Shown in pieces: positions 8,316 through 18,595 of a DNA stretch of 64,000 nt (position 1 is the stretch's first letter; the number at the start of each line of letters is the position of its first letter). The translations under genes were made by a program, and so were the position numbers. The stretch comes from Burkholderiales bacterium RIFCSPLOWO2_12_FULL_61_40 (GTDB taxonomy: Bacteria > Pseudomonadota > Gammaproteobacteria > Burkholderiales > Burkholderiaceae_C). The notes beneath the pieces are model-generated. The model did no database searches and was not told the DNA's origin. It saw only the letters and a program-made list of their open reading frames with translations. Location of the stretch: the NCBI GenBank assembly GCA_001770935.1, contig MESI01000123.1, forward strand, positions 1 to 64,000. The letters are read 5' to 3'.

Positions 8316-10074
8316 GTTCAGGAGCCCGGCGCAAAGTCAGGTCGAAACGGGCGCCGGGCTCGGCGTTACAGGCGCTCAGGGTCGCCCCCATTTCATTCAC
8401 GATGGTTTGTGACAGGGCCAGGCCCAACCCCAGTCCTTTGCCGCTGGGCTTGGTGGTGAAAAACGGCTCAAACAGGTGGGCCCGCACCTGCGGGCTCAGG
8501 CCCGGGCCGTGGTCCCGAACCGACAGCGTGACCTCCGCCGCCGTGGCGCTGAGTTGAATGTCGAGCTGGCGCAGCGCTTGATCCTCCATGGCGTCAATGC
8601 CGTTGCGAATCAGGTTGAGCAGCACTTGCTCCAGGCGGATGGAGTCGCCAAAGACCCACAGCGACGTGCTGGGCGCGTGGATGCGCGCGCCGGCCGCGTG
8701 CCGGTGCGGCTCCACCAACATCAGGGCGCTGGAAATCACGCCTGACAGGGGCACCGGCTGCAGCCGCGCCGGTTCTTTGCGGGCAAAGGCCTTGAGTTCG
8801 CCCACGATGCTGCCCATGCGGTCGCACAGGCCCCCGATGAGTCTGAGGTTGCTGCTGGCGGCACCCGGGTTGTCACGGTTCAAAAAGGCGCCGGCGTTGT
8901 CTGCCAAGGTGCGCAGCGCAGCCAGGGGCTGGGAGATTTCATGGCTGATGCCCGCCGCCATTTGCCCCAGCAAGGCCAGCTTGCCTGTCTGAACGGCCGT
9001 GTCATTGGCTGCGGTTAACTCGGCCGTGCGGGTGGCAATGCGTTGCTCCAGTTCGGCCACCACCTGCGCCAGCTCGTGCCGGGCCGCAAGCCGCTCGGCG
9101 CGCCGACGCCGAAACTGCCAGCCCAACGCGGCCCCGGCCAGCGTCAGCGCCATCATCAGGCCCACCATGCCGGCAACCAGCAGGCCCTGGCTGACGGCGT
9201 GGCGTGGGTCCGAGAACAGCAGCAATTGCCAGCCCAAGCTGTCAATGGGGCGGCCCTGGACCAGGAATTCCTGTCGATCGGCCAGCAGGATTTGCCCCTG
9301 ACGCCCTGGCATTGGGCCCACAGGGGTGCGAAGCGGATGCTGCACAATGTCGCCATATTGCCGGGTGCGCTGCAACTCGGCCAGTGCCACGGCGGAGAGG
9401 GTGTCCAGACTGCGGTAGCGCCATAGCGGCTGGGCCGACAAAAAAAGCACGCCAAAGCGGTCCGCCAGAGCCAGGGGCGTGTTGCTGCGCACCCAGCTGT
9501 CCTCAATCGCGGTCAGGTCAATCTTGACGGCTACCACGCCCAGCACCTGGTTGCCCGACCGGATGGGCGCCGCAATGAACGCGCCCGGCTCGCCGGTGGT
9601 GACGCCAATGGCATAAAACACCCCGGTTTTGCCCGCCATCGCTTCCTGGAAATAGGGGCGAAACGCATAGTTGAATCCCACAAAACTATCGGGCCGCTGC
9701 CAGTTGCTGGCGGCCCGGGTCAGGCCCTGGGAATCAAGCAGGTAGGCAAAGCTCACACCGGTTCGGCCTTGGGCAAAGCTGAGGTAATGGTTGGCGGCAC
9801 GGAGGCGGGCGGGGGAGTCCGGTGATTGCAGCAGCGCCACCAGCGAGGCCTCGGCCCCGAGCAGGGCGGGCAGGTTGGTGAAGCGCGCCACTGCGTTCAA
9901 CAATTCACGGGTGTGGTATTCAATCTGGGCGGTGCCCTCGGTCTGCATCTCGTCCAGCGCACGCTGGTGGGCCACCGTATAACCCAGCCACGCCGCCGCC
10001 AGCACCAGCACGGCGGCGACCACCAAGGCGCGGGAGAGCGACAACACGCTGGAACGGGGGGTGCAGGCGGTCAT
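8308..10074 (-). CDS. dctB: Sensor histidine kinase, DctB type
   Basis: A 588-residue membrane kinase. One membrane segment lies near residues 13-33, followed by a periplasmic double-Cache sensor (about 45-290) with FNYAFRPYFQEAMAGKTGVFYAIG typical of DctB-like sensors. A second membrane segment is near 297-320, then a coiled coil. The HisKA box AAGISHEISQPLAALRTLADN has the phospho-His at about 378. The ATPase domain has N-box NLIRNGIDAM, DHGPGLSP and GKGLGLGLALSQ. It overlaps the response-regulator gene by 8 nt, forming an operon. It probably senses the organic acid handled by the TRAP and dehydrogenase genes. Confidence 0.9.
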   Translation of the reverse strand: MTACTPRSSVLSLSRALVVAAVLVLAAAWLGYTVAHQRALDEMQTEGTAQIEYHTRELLNAVARFTNLPALLGAEASLVALLQSPDSPARLRAANHYLSFAQGRTGVSFAYLLDSQGLTRAASNWQRPDSFVGFNYAFRPYFQEAMAGKTGVFYAIGVTTGEPGAFIAAPIRSGNQVLGVVAVKIDLTAIEDSWVRSNTPLALADRFGVLFLSAQPLWRYRSLDTLSAVALAELQRTRQYGDIVQHPLRTPVGPMPGRQGQILLADRQEFLVQGRPIDSLGWQLLLFSDPRHAVSQGLLVAGMVGLMMALTLAGAALGWQFRRRRAERLAARHELAQVVAELEQRIATRTAELTAANDTAVQTGKLALLGQMAAGISHEISQPLAALRTLADNAGAFLNRDNPGAASSNLRLIGGLCDRMGSIVGELKAFARKEPARLQPVPLSGVISSALMLVEPHRHAAGARIHAPSTSLWVFGDSIRLEQVLLNLIRNGIDAMEDQALRQLDIQLSATAAEVTLSVRDHGPGLSPQVRAHLFEPFFTTKPSGKGLGLGLALSQTIVNEMGATLSACNAEPGARFDLTLRRAPEHE

Positions 10075-10280
10075 GGGCAGCAGCCGGGGGCAAGAAGGGC
10101 AAGGGTGCCAGAGTCAAGCAGCACACGCTTCATTACGGGTTTGATTCGGGGGTGGATTTTAAAATTCGGTCGGAGCTTCTGGCAGGAGCAGGCATCCCCA
10201 ACACCTGTCATTAAGTATCACCGATTTGCCGAAGCCAGCCGGGGTCCAGGGGCAGAGGCGCGCTGGTTGTTCCCGATACC

Positions 10281-11273
10281 TCACCCTGCCTGGTCGGATG
10301 GCGCCTCAATTCCTTCTTCAAATCCGCCTGAAAATGCCTCTCGCAGGAAGCCGACAAAGGCGGTGACGGCGCGCGGCACATGCGGCGAATAGGGGCGGAT
10401 CGCGTAGAGCTGTTCGGCAAACGCGCCGACGGGTTTCCACTGCGGCAGTACCTGCATCAGTTTGCCCGCGCGCAAGCTGGCCTGGGCGCTGAAGTCGGGC
10501 AAGAGTGCAATGCCCAGCCCAGTCAGCGCCGCATCCCGCAGGGCCTCGCTGTTGTTGGCCGAGAGCGAGCCCGACACGGGAACGGTCACCCGCTGTGCGA
10601 CCTGATCGCCCGCTGCCTTGGCGGCTCTTGTGGGGTTGCGTTGCTCAAAGGTCCAGACCGGCGCATCGTGGGCGCGGGGGTAATGCAGGCAGTTGTGCGT
10701 GCGCAGATCCTGCGGAGATTGGGGCTCGCCATGGCGGCGCAGGTAGCTGCGCGTGGCCACCAGCACGGAGTGGGTGGCGCACAGGGTCCAGGCCACATGG
10801 GTGTCGGGCGGGGCGGCCGTGTGGCGTATGGCCAGATCAAAACCCTCGATCGTCATGGAGGCCAGCCGGTCGGACATGTCCAGCTCCAGGCGCACCTCCG
10901 GGTAGGCGCGCAAAAAGTCGGCCAGGCGCGGCACCAGTTGCTGGCGTGCCAGCGCCACGGGCGCCGTCACCCGCAGCAGGCCGCGCGGCGCACCGGCCAG
11001 GTCGCGCACCTCGGCAAAGCGCTGCGCGATGTGCTCGAACTGCATCTGGGTGTCGTCCACCAGGCGCTGGCCCGCTTCGGTGAGTTGCACGCTGCGCGTG
11101 GTGCGCCGCACCAGCGCCACGCCCGCGCTGCGTTCCAACTCGGCCATGTGCTGGCTCATGGCCGCCTTGCTCACGCCCAGCCGGGCCGCGGCGGCCGTGT
11201 AGCTGCCCTGCTGCGCCAGCACGGTGAGCCAATGCAAGTGGCTCCAGAGCGCGTTTGTCTTTGGTTCGTTCAT
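10281..11273 (-). CDS. LysR family regulator of mmsA
   Basis: A 330-residue LysR protein with N-terminal HTH (residues 12-65, GSYTAAAARLGVSKAAMSQHMAELERSAGVALVRRTTRSVQLTEAG) and a CrgA-like effector domain. The ATG at 11273 starts right before the first conserved residues. It is divergent from mmsA with a 102-nt gap containing a perfect 7-bp-arm dyad (11281-11302), 8 nt from its start codon. Control of mmsA and autoregulation are inferred. About 200 nt separate its 3' end from the dctB start; nothing recognisable lies there. Confidence 0.88.
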   Translation of the reverse strand: MNEPKTNALWSHLHWLTVLAQQGSYTAAAARLGVSKAAMSQHMAELERSAGVALVRRTTRSVQLTEAGQRLVDDTQMQFEHIAQRFAEVRDLAGAPRGLLRVTAPVALARQQLVPRLADFLRAYPEVRLELDMSDRLASMTIEGFDLAIRHTAAPPDTHVAWTLCATHSVLVATRSYLRRHGEPQSPQDLRTHNCLHYPRAHDAPVWTFEQRNPTRAAKAAGDQVAQRVTVPVSGSLSANNSEALRDAALTGLGIALLPDFSAQASLRAGKLMQVLPQWKPVGAFAEQLYAIRPYSPHVPRAVTAFVGFLREAFSGGFEEGIEAPSDQAG

Positions 11274-11280
11274 GGGCGCT

Positions 11281-11302
11281 ATTGTTCACCAATTTGAACA
11301 AT
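11281..11302. promoter_or_regulatory. Dyad operator between lysR and mmsA
   Basis: The perfect dyad ATTGTTC-N8-GAACAAT lies in the short divergent intergenic region, immediately upstream of the lysR start (11273) and about 75 nt upstream of mmsA (11376). Its symmetry and location suggest a LysR binding site, possibly overlapping both promoters. Confidence 0.65.
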
Positions 11303-11375
11303 CAATTCAAGTTGGCGGTCTTGTAGCGACTGGGTTGCATCCCTACACTGCGGGCTTCAACCACCGAGACACCCC

Positions 11376-12899
<1,524 letters not shown>

Positions 12900-12929
12900 T
12901 TGCCTGACGTTCGTGGGTCGGGAGGTTTG

Positions 12930-14762
12930 CTACAACGGCAGTGCTTGAGCGTATTTGTCCAGCGCTTGCAGGACGTTCCCTGGTTTTAGCATCTCCCGCG
13001 CCAACTTTTGCGCTGGATTGTTTTCCTCCGGTTGCATCAACTCGGACAACGCTTTTCGGTTGTTGGCTGCTTTATTTATTTCGGACGGGTCTATCGTGGC
13101 AGAAAGGCTGTACAGCGCATAAGCAAGCGCACGACTTGCAACGACGCCCAGGCCGTTGGCGTACATCACGCCGAGATTGCACTGGGCTGCGGCATTCCCC
13201 TGCGCGGCAGCCAGCCGGAACCACTTCACCGCTTCCTGGAAGTCCTGTGGCACGCCTTGGCCGTTGGCGTACATCAGGCCGAGGTTGGCGTGGGCGTTGG
13301 CATCCCCTTGCGCGGCAGCAAGCCAGTGCCACTTCACTGCTTCCTGGTAGTCCTGTGGTACGCCTTGGCCGTTGGCATACATCAGGCCGAGGTTGAACTG
13401 GGCGTCGGCATCCCCCTGCTTAGCAGCAAGCCGGTACCATTTCGCCGCTTCCTGGTAGTCCAATGGCACGCCTTGGCCGTTGGCGTACATCACACCGAGG
13501 TTGAACCGGGCGTCGGCCCGCCCCTGCTCAGCAGCCAACTGATACCACTTCACCGCTTCCTGGTAGTCCTGTTGCGCGCCTTGGCCGTTGGCGAGCATCA
13601 CACCGAGTTTGAACTGGGCGTCGGCGCGCCCCTGCTCGGCAGCCAGCCGGTGCCACCTCACCGCTTCTTTGGAGTCCTGTGGCACGCCTTGGCCGTTGGC
13701 GAGCATCACACCGAGGTTGAATTGGGCGGCGGCATTCCCCTGCGCGGCAGCCAGCCGGTGCCACTTCACCGCTTCTGGGTAGTCCTGTGGCACGCCTTGG
13801 CCGTTGGCGAGCATCACACCGAGGTTGGACTGGGCGTCGGCCCGCCCCCGCTCAGCGGCCGGCCGGTACCACTTCACGGCTTCCTGGTAGTCCTGTGGCA
13901 CGCCTTGGCCGTTGGCGTACATCACACCGAGGTTGAATTGGGCGGCGGCATGTCCCCGCTCAGCGGCCAGACGGTACCACTTCACCGCTTCTGGGTAGTC
14001 CTGTGGCACGCCTTGGCCGTTGGCGTACATCACCCCGAGGTTGGACTGGGCGGCGGCATTTCCCTGCTCAGCAGCCAGCCGGTACCACTTCACCGCTTCT
14101 TTGGAGTCCTGTGGCACGCCTTGGCCATCGTCGTACCTGCGTCCGAGGTTGAACTGGGCGGCGACATTTCCCTGCTCAGCAGCCAGCCGGTACCACTTCA
14201 CCGCTTCCTGGTAGTCCTGTGAAACACCTTGGCCGTTGGCGTATGTCACACCGATGTTGAACTGGGCGGCGGCATGCCCCTGCTCAGCCGCCAGCCGGTG
14301 CCACTTCACCGCTTCCTTGTAGTCCCGTGGCACACCTTGGCCGTTGGCGTATATCACCCCGAGGTTGAACTGGGCGTCGGCATCCCCCTGCTCGGCAGCC
14401 AGCCGGTACCACTTCGCCGCTCCTTTGTAGTCCTGTGAAACGCCTTCGCCGTTGGCGTACATCAGGCCGAGATTGAACTGGGCGTCGACATCCCCCTGCT
14501 CAGCCGCCAGCCGGTACCACTTCACCGCTTCCTGGTAGTCCCGTGGCACACCTTGGCCGTTGGCGTACATCACACCGAGGTAGGCCTGGGCCTGCGCCTG
14601 CCCCAGACTTGCAAATGGCTTGAATTCCTGCAAAGCCGTTGTGTAGTCCCTATTTGCATACGCTGCAACACCCTCGTCCAATCCTGCTGACGCGACTCCA
14701 GGGATCAACAAGGTGAGGCTTATGCCGAGTGCGATGCATTGGATGGGGAGTTGGAATTTCAT
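12930..14762 (-). CDS. Secreted Sel1-repeat protein
   Basis: A 610-residue protein with a Sec signal peptide (cleavage around residue 26, after GVASA). It then has 13 near-perfect 36-residue Sel1-like repeats and one degenerate last unit. Each repeat follows AQFNLGVMYANGQGVPQDYQ then EAVKWYRLAAEQG. Such repeats form TPR-like superhelices that bind proteins, often in envelope or regulatory contexts. The DNA repeat unit is 108 bp and neighbouring units are very similar, so copy number could change by slippage or recombination. The C-terminal part (about 545-610) is non-repetitive, alpha-helical in character and resembles the usual Sel1 cap. Function is not known; periplasmic location is inferred from the signal peptide. 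Confidence 0.88.
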   Translation of the reverse strand: MKFQLPIQCIALGISLTLLIPGVASAGLDEGVAAYANRDYTTALQEFKPFASLGQAQAQAYLGVMYANGQGVPRDYQEAVKWYRLAAEQGDVDAQFNLGLMYANGEGVSQDYKGAAKWYRLAAEQGDADAQFNLGVIYANGQGVPRDYKEAVKWHRLAAEQGHAAAQFNIGVTYANGQGVSQDYQEAVKWYRLAAEQGNVAAQFNLGRRYDDGQGVPQDSKEAVKWYRLAAEQGNAAAQSNLGVMYANGQGVPQDYPEAVKWYRLAAERGHAAAQFNLGVMYANGQGVPQDYQEAVKWYRPAAERGRADAQSNLGVMLANGQGVPQDYPEAVKWHRLAAAQGNAAAQFNLGVMLANGQGVPQDSKEAVRWHRLAAEQGRADAQFKLGVMLANGQGAQQDYQEAVKWYQLAAEQGRADARFNLGVMYANGQGVPLDYQEAAKWYRLAAKQGDADAQFNLGLMYANGQGVPQDYQEAVKWHWLAAAQGDANAHANLGLMYANGQGVPQDFQEAVKWFRLAAAQGNAAAQCNLGVMYANGLGVVASRALAYALYSLSATIDPSEINKAANNRKALSELMQPEENNPAQKLAREMLKPGNVLQALDKYAQALPL

Positions 14763-14877
14763 TTTTTATCTCGAAGGTATCAATCTATAACTTCAGATTA
14801 TTGATGCGACCGGGTCAAAATGAAAATCTCAAAATGGTCGATTAGTTGACTCCCCCCAACGTGGCATGTGAAGCAAA

Positions 14878-15294
14878 CTATCCAGCACTGCCAGGCATCA
14901 CAGCGACCCTGCGCTTCTTGACGATCACCACCGGAGCAGGGGTGTCTTTGCGAGCCGCCAGCCGGGTCGGGGACTCTCCTGAAAACTTTGGATCGAATGC
15001 CGCAGGCTCCTTGGGTGCATTGGCCACCGCCTTGGCGATCTCCCGGGTTTTCAAGGGCGTGATGTGGTCACCCACCACCTGCACATACTGGTTTTCAGCC
15101 GTAATGGCAAGCGCACCCACCTGCATGCCCTTGCTCACACTGCCAAGCAGTTTCAGCGCGTCACCTTGCGGGCGCTCATAGGTGTACCTGGACCAGGCCA
15201 ACCTGCCAAGGACAACCCTCCAGCCCGGCTTGCGCCGTTTCTGGGGTGATGGACTGTTGAGGGGATACGACTCCGGGGAACGCTGAACTGGCAT
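14878..15294 (-). CDS. Small hypothetical protein
   Basis: A 138-residue basic protein that I do not recognise. A segment GALAITAENQYVQVVGDHIT-PLKTREIAKAV looks folded, with alternating hydrophobic pattern, while the first 35 residues and the last 30 are low-complexity and rich in Arg, Lys and Pro. No signal peptide or membrane segment is evident. Upstream of the ATG at 15294 only a weak ribosome site is seen. It follows the LacI gene on the same strand, separated by dispersed repeat copy 2. A frame on the opposite strand (14846-15181) is less convincing. Coding status is moderately likely. Confidence 0.45.
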   Translation of the reverse strand: MPVQRSPESYPLNSPSPQKRRKPGWRVVLGRLAWSRYTYERPQGDALKLLGSVSKGMQVGALAITAENQYVQVVGDHITPLKTREIAKAVANAPKEPAAFDPKFSGESPTRLAARKDTPAPVVIVKKRRVAVMPGSAG

Positions 15295-15417
15295 CAGGGA
15301 AGTGATTTTGGTGGATGGATCAAAGGCATATTGTCGTGGATGCAGGCAAACAGCGTCTACGGAAAGTCGTGTGGCAACTGGCGTTGTACTGTTTCGGCCG
15401 GTGGGGTGTGCTACATG

Positions 15418-15476
15418 CTATTGATTTTGTAGCTACTTGCGCAGTATCCACGGGGGCTTGAGGCTATTTTAGCTTC
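15418..15476 (+). repeat. Dispersed repeat copy 2 (3' of lacI-type gene)
   Basis: Starts GCTATTGATTTTGTAGC, then TTGCGCAGTATCC and GGGGGCTTGAGGC, ending in T-rich sequence. It is nearly the same as copy 1 in inverted orientation. It lies immediately beyond the stop codon of the LacI-type regulator (15479), where it could also act as a transcript 3' structure. Confidence 0.75.
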
Positions 15477-15478
15477 CA

Positions 15479-16504
15479 TTACACATTGGACACGGTGTAC
15501 ATCGTGAACGGCAGCACATCCTGGCTTTTTCCCCGCCCCTTGCGGCCTTGCAGCACCTGGGTCATGGCTTCGCACAGGTGCCGGGCCATCCACTCGCGCG
15601 GGTGTGAGAGCACTACGGTGGCCTGGCCTTCCACCAGGGCCTGGCGGGTGATGTCTGTGAGGTCATGGCACACCGTCACCATGTCGGGAATGGCGGCCTC
15701 CTTGAGCGCTTCGATCACGCCTTCAATTCCCCCACCGGCCACATACACCCCCACCAGGTCCGGGTGGCAGTGCAGCAACTCTAGCGTGGCCGATTGCGCC
15801 AGCGCCACGTCTTCCAGGCTCACCAGGGTTTCCAGCACCTGAAAGTCCGGGGCGTTCTCGCGCAGGTACGAGCGAAAGCTGATCTCGCACTGTTCCTGGC
15901 ACAGGTAGCGGTGGCTGCCCAGAACCAGGCCGATCTTGCCGGGGCGCCTGCATAGCTTGGCCATGGACCAGGCGGCGGTGCTACCCATCTTGCGGTTGTC
16001 TATGCCGACATAGCCGGCCACGGAAGGCGCGGTCAGGTCGGTCACAAAAGCAAACACCGGCACCCCTTGGGCGCTCAGCGTTTCAATCGCCTGGTTGATG
16101 ACCGGGTGGTCCGCCGCCACCAGTGCCACCGCGTCCACGCTGCGGCCCATTGCGCCTAAGCGTTCTGCCACTTTGCGGGGGGTGAAGTCGTCCATGAACT
16201 CGACCACGGCGGAGTTCAAAGGCGCGGGCATGGCCTGCACCGCCTGGCGCAGGGCCTGGGCCAGTTCTTTGTAGAAGGGCGAGCGCTGGCTTTGCAGCAA
16301 AAAGCCCAGCTTGCGCGTGCGCTGCTGCTCGCTGATGCGCCGCTGGATCAGGCCCGCGCGGCGAAAGCCCACACGCTCGGCGGCGTCCAGCACGCGCTGC
16401 GCCGTGTCCGGCCGCACGGCAGCCCGGCGGTTGATGACACGGTCCACCGTGGCCACGCCTACGCCAGCGGCTTTGGCAACGTCTTCCATCGTGGGTTCAG
16501 CCAT
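15479..16504 (-). CDS. LacI family transcriptional regulator
   Basis: A 341-residue LacI regulator. The N-terminal HTH (residues 5-50, MEDVAKAAGVGVATVDRVINRRAAVRPDTAQRVLDAA) precedes a periplasmic-binding-protein-like effector domain of the sugar/polyol class. It lacks the usual YRPN hinge wording but keeps the linker. The ATG at 16504 is chosen because the HTH starts at once; a longer upstream frame would translate the operator. It is divergent from the epimerase/oxidoreductase operon. A perfect 16-bp palindrome lies 24 nt upstream of its start and a related one 27 nt before the divergent gene, so it likely represses both. Confidence 0.9.
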   Translation of the reverse strand: MAEPTMEDVAKAAGVGVATVDRVINRRAAVRPDTAQRVLDAAERVGFRRAGLIQRRISEQQRTRKLGFLLQSQRSPFYKELAQALRQAVQAMPAPLNSAVVEFMDDFTPRKVAERLGAMGRSVDAVALVAADHPVINQAIETLSAQGVPVFAFVTDLTAPSVAGYVGIDNRKMGSTAAWSMAKLCRRPGKIGLVLGSHRYLCQEQCEISFRSYLRENAPDFQVLETLVSLEDVALAQSATLELLHCHPDLVGVYVAGGGIEGVIEALKEAAIPDMVTVCHDLTDITRQALVEGQATVVLSHPREWMARHLCEAMTQVLQGRKGRGKSQDVLPFTMYTVSNV

Positions 16505-16527
16505 GGGGAAACTCCATTTGATTCTGT

Positions 16528-16543
16528 TTGATAGATCTATCAA
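16528..16543. promoter_or_regulatory. LacI-type operator O1 (perfect 16-bp palindrome)
   Basis: TTGATAGATCTATCAA is fully self-complementary and lies 24 nt upstream of the lacI-type start. The same TTGATAG half-site recurs at 16561-16567 and, in a second palindrome, at 16662-16678. It is a probable binding site of the adjacent LacI protein for autorepression. Confidence 0.75.
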
Positions 16544-16661
16544 TGAGTGCCAATACCAGCTTGATAGACGTGATACCGGGTGCAGCCAAATCATTGACCA
16601 TCTGCACCTGAAAAACAATAATTTGCCTGGCTCTTTGCAGTGCAATGGCTGATTCTAGTAG

Positions 16662-16678
16662 CTATCAAAATTTGATAG
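16662..16678. promoter_or_regulatory. LacI-type operator O2
   Basis: CTATCAAAATTTGATAG is a perfect palindrome around a central A, sharing TTGATAG half-sites with O1. It ends 26 nt before the epimerase ATG, covering the region where the operon promoter or early leader must lie. Repression relieved by a polyol- or sugar-type ligand is inferred. Confidence 0.75.
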
Positions 16679-16704
16679 ATCTTGTTCAACACCCGGAGAC
16701 TTCT

Positions 16705-17613
16705 ATGAAAATTGCACTCGATCCGTACATGATTCGCCACCTGACCTTGGCGGACCTGTGCCGTGCCACGGCCGAGCTGGGCTATGACCAGATCGAACTG
16801 TCACCCCGTTCTGATTTTCTGGACTGGTGGGTGATGCCGCGTGCCACCCAAGAGCGCATGGCCGCCTTCAAGGCCGCGATGAAAACCCACAGCGTGGGCC
16901 TGGCGAGCTTGCAGCCCATGTACCGCTGGGCCAGCCCTTTTGAAGACGAACGCCAGTGGGCCATGCGCTGCTGGAAGAAGGCCATCGAGGTGGCCGTGGA
17001 AATGGACTGCGGCCTGATGATCAGCGAGTTTGGCCGCGGTGCCTCGCCCGAGCGTTCGGTGGGGGAGCGCCCCGGTGCCAACACCAAGGAAATGTGCGAG
17101 GCCGCCTGGTTCCGTTCCATGGACGAGCTGCTGCCCATTCTGGAACGCGAAGGCATCACGCTGTCGGTGGAGCCGCATCCCGAGGACTGGATTGAGCAGA
17201 TGCAACCCGCCTGCGACATCGTGAAAAACATCGGATCGACGGCGCTGCGCCTGTCCTATATCGCCCCCCACACCTTCTACTACGGCGACGACATGGCCGC
17301 CATGCTGCGGGAGGCCGCGCCCCTGCTGGCCCATGTGCGCGTGGCCGATACCTTTAACCACAAGAAGAGCAGCCAGCTGCGCTACATCGTCAACCCGCCC
17401 GGCTCCAGCCAGACCCGCGTGCACCAGCACCTGGACATGGGGCAGGGCGAGATCGATTGGGAGCTGTTCTTCGCCACGCTGGGCGCGGTGGGCTTTGACG
17501 GTGTGATGTCCAGTTGCGTGTTCGCCTGGGAAGAGCGCGCCGAAGACTCCAGCCGCTTCATGCGCGCAGAGATGCAGCGCTACATCGACCGCCACTTCAA
17601 GCCCCGGGCCTGA
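16705..17613 (+). CDS. Sugar phosphate isomerase/epimerase (TIM barrel)
   Basis: A 302-residue member of the xylose-isomerase-like TIM-barrel (AP endonuclease 2) superfamily. Putative metal ligands are Glu in LMISEFGRG, Glu and His in LSVEPHPEDW, His in the SYIAPHTFYYG strand, HVRVAD, and the closing DMGQGEIDW. The start at 16705 has GGAGAC 4 nt upstream; the longer frame would start inside the operator region. It is the first gene of a three-gene operon with a second epimerase and a Gfo/Idh/MocA dehydrogenase, a combination used for polyol or keto-sugar conversion. The substrate is unknown. Confidence 0.88.
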   Translation: MKIALDPYMIRHLTLADLCRATAELGYDQIELSPRSDFLDWWVMPRATQERMAAFKAAMKTHSVGLASLQPMYRWASPFEDERQWAMRCWKKAIEVAVEMDCGLMISEFGRGASPERSVGERPGANTKEMCEAAWFRSMDELLPILEREGITLSVEPHPEDWIEQMQPACDIVKNIGSTALRLSYIAPHTFYYGDDMAAMLREAAPLLAHVRVADTFNHKKSSQLRYIVNPPGSSQTRVHQHLDMGQGEIDWELFFATLGAVGFDGVMSSCVFAWEERAEDSSRFMRAEMQRYIDRHFKPRA

Positions 17614-17649
17614 AGTGTCTCCACACATATTGCAATTGAAAGGAATCCC

Positions 17650-18576
17650 ATGGGAATGAATATTGGATGCGCCCCCTGCTGCTGGGGCGTGGATGACGTG
17701 AAGAACCCGCACCTGCCGGATTGGAAACTGGTGCTGCAAGAGGCCGCCGCCGCAGGCTACAAAGGCATTGAACTGGGCCCCTATGGCTACATTCCGCTGG
17801 AGGTGGACCTGGTGCGCCAGGAGCTGGGCAAGAGTGGTTTGAGCATCACGGCAGGCACCATCTTCGACGACCTGGTGTCCCCCGCCAACCTGCCCAGCCT
17901 GCTGAAACAAACGCGTGAAATCTGCGCGCTCATCAAGCAGCTACCGCAGTTGCCCACCGAGGCGGGCCAGCGCTTTGCCGTGCCCTATCTGGTGGTGATG
18001 GACTGGGGCCACACCGAGCGCGACTATGCCGCGGGCCACTCTGACCGGGCACCGCGTTTGTCCGCGCCGCAATGGGCGGCCATGGTCTCGCACATCCGCC
18101 AGATCGCCACGCTGGCGTGGGCAGAGTTTGGCGTGCGTGCGGTGATCCATCCCCATGCCGGGGGTTACATCGAATTCGCCGACGAGATCGACCAGATCGT
18201 GGCCGACATTCCGCAGGAGGTTGCGGGCCTGTGCCTGGACACCGGCCACCTCTACTACGCCGGCATGGACCCGGTGGAGTGGCTGACCAAACATGCGAGC
18301 CGCCTGGACTATGTGCACTTCAAGGACATTGATGCGCAGGTGTTCCAGCAGGTGCTGGGCGAGCACATTGCCTTCTTCGCGGCGTGCGCGCGCGGCGTGA
18401 TGTGCCCCATCGGCAAGGGGGTGATCGACTATGCGCGGGTGCGCCAGGCGCTGCTGGACATAGGCTACAGCGGCTACATCACGGTCGAGCAGGAGCGCGA
18501 CCCGCGCCATGCCGACACCAGTTTGCGCGACGTGGCCGCCAGCCGCGCCTTTTTGCAGTCCACCGGCTTCCACTGA
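17650..18576 (+). CDS. Sugar phosphate isomerase/epimerase, IolE-like
   Basis: A 308-residue TIM-barrel protein with features resembling 2-keto-myo-inositol dehydratase (IolE) and relatives: CAPCCWGVDD at the N-terminus, VIHPHAGGYIE, CLDTGHLYYAGMDP, YVHFKDID, CPIGKGVIDY and VEQERDP. His, Asp, His and Glu in these motifs form the usual metal site. It starts 36 nt after the first epimerase with AAAGGAA before the ATG. The specific reaction cannot be assigned. The neighbouring Gfo/Idh/MocA enzyme and the LacI regulator fit inositol-like or rare-sugar catabolism. Confidence 0.85.
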   Translation: MGMNIGCAPCCWGVDDVKNPHLPDWKLVLQEAAAAGYKGIELGPYGYIPLEVDLVRQELGKSGLSITAGTIFDDLVSPANLPSLLKQTREICALIKQLPQLPTEAGQRFAVPYLVVMDWGHTERDYAAGHSDRAPRLSAPQWAAMVSHIRQIATLAWAEFGVRAVIHPHAGGYIEFADEIDQIVADIPQEVAGLCLDTGHLYYAGMDPVEWLTKHASRLDYVHFKDIDAQVFQQVLGEHIAFFAACARGVMCPIGKGVIDYARVRQALLDIGYSGYITVEQERDPRHADTSLRDVAASRAFLQSTGFH

Positions 18577-18595
18577 ACCACACAGGAGACACACA

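Noticed and set aside
13008-14222. Long repetitive frame antisense to the Sel1 gene
   Set aside because: The repeats are the mirror of the Sel1 units; only the minus-strand frame has a signal peptide and the known Sel1 motif.
12930-14762. Regular DNA repeats considered as CRISPR array
   Set aside because: Units are 108 bp, coding and contiguous, without unique spacers.
14846-15181. Plus-strand frame of 111 codons
   Set aside because: Overlaps the better minus-strand frame (14878-15294) and has no recognisable pattern.
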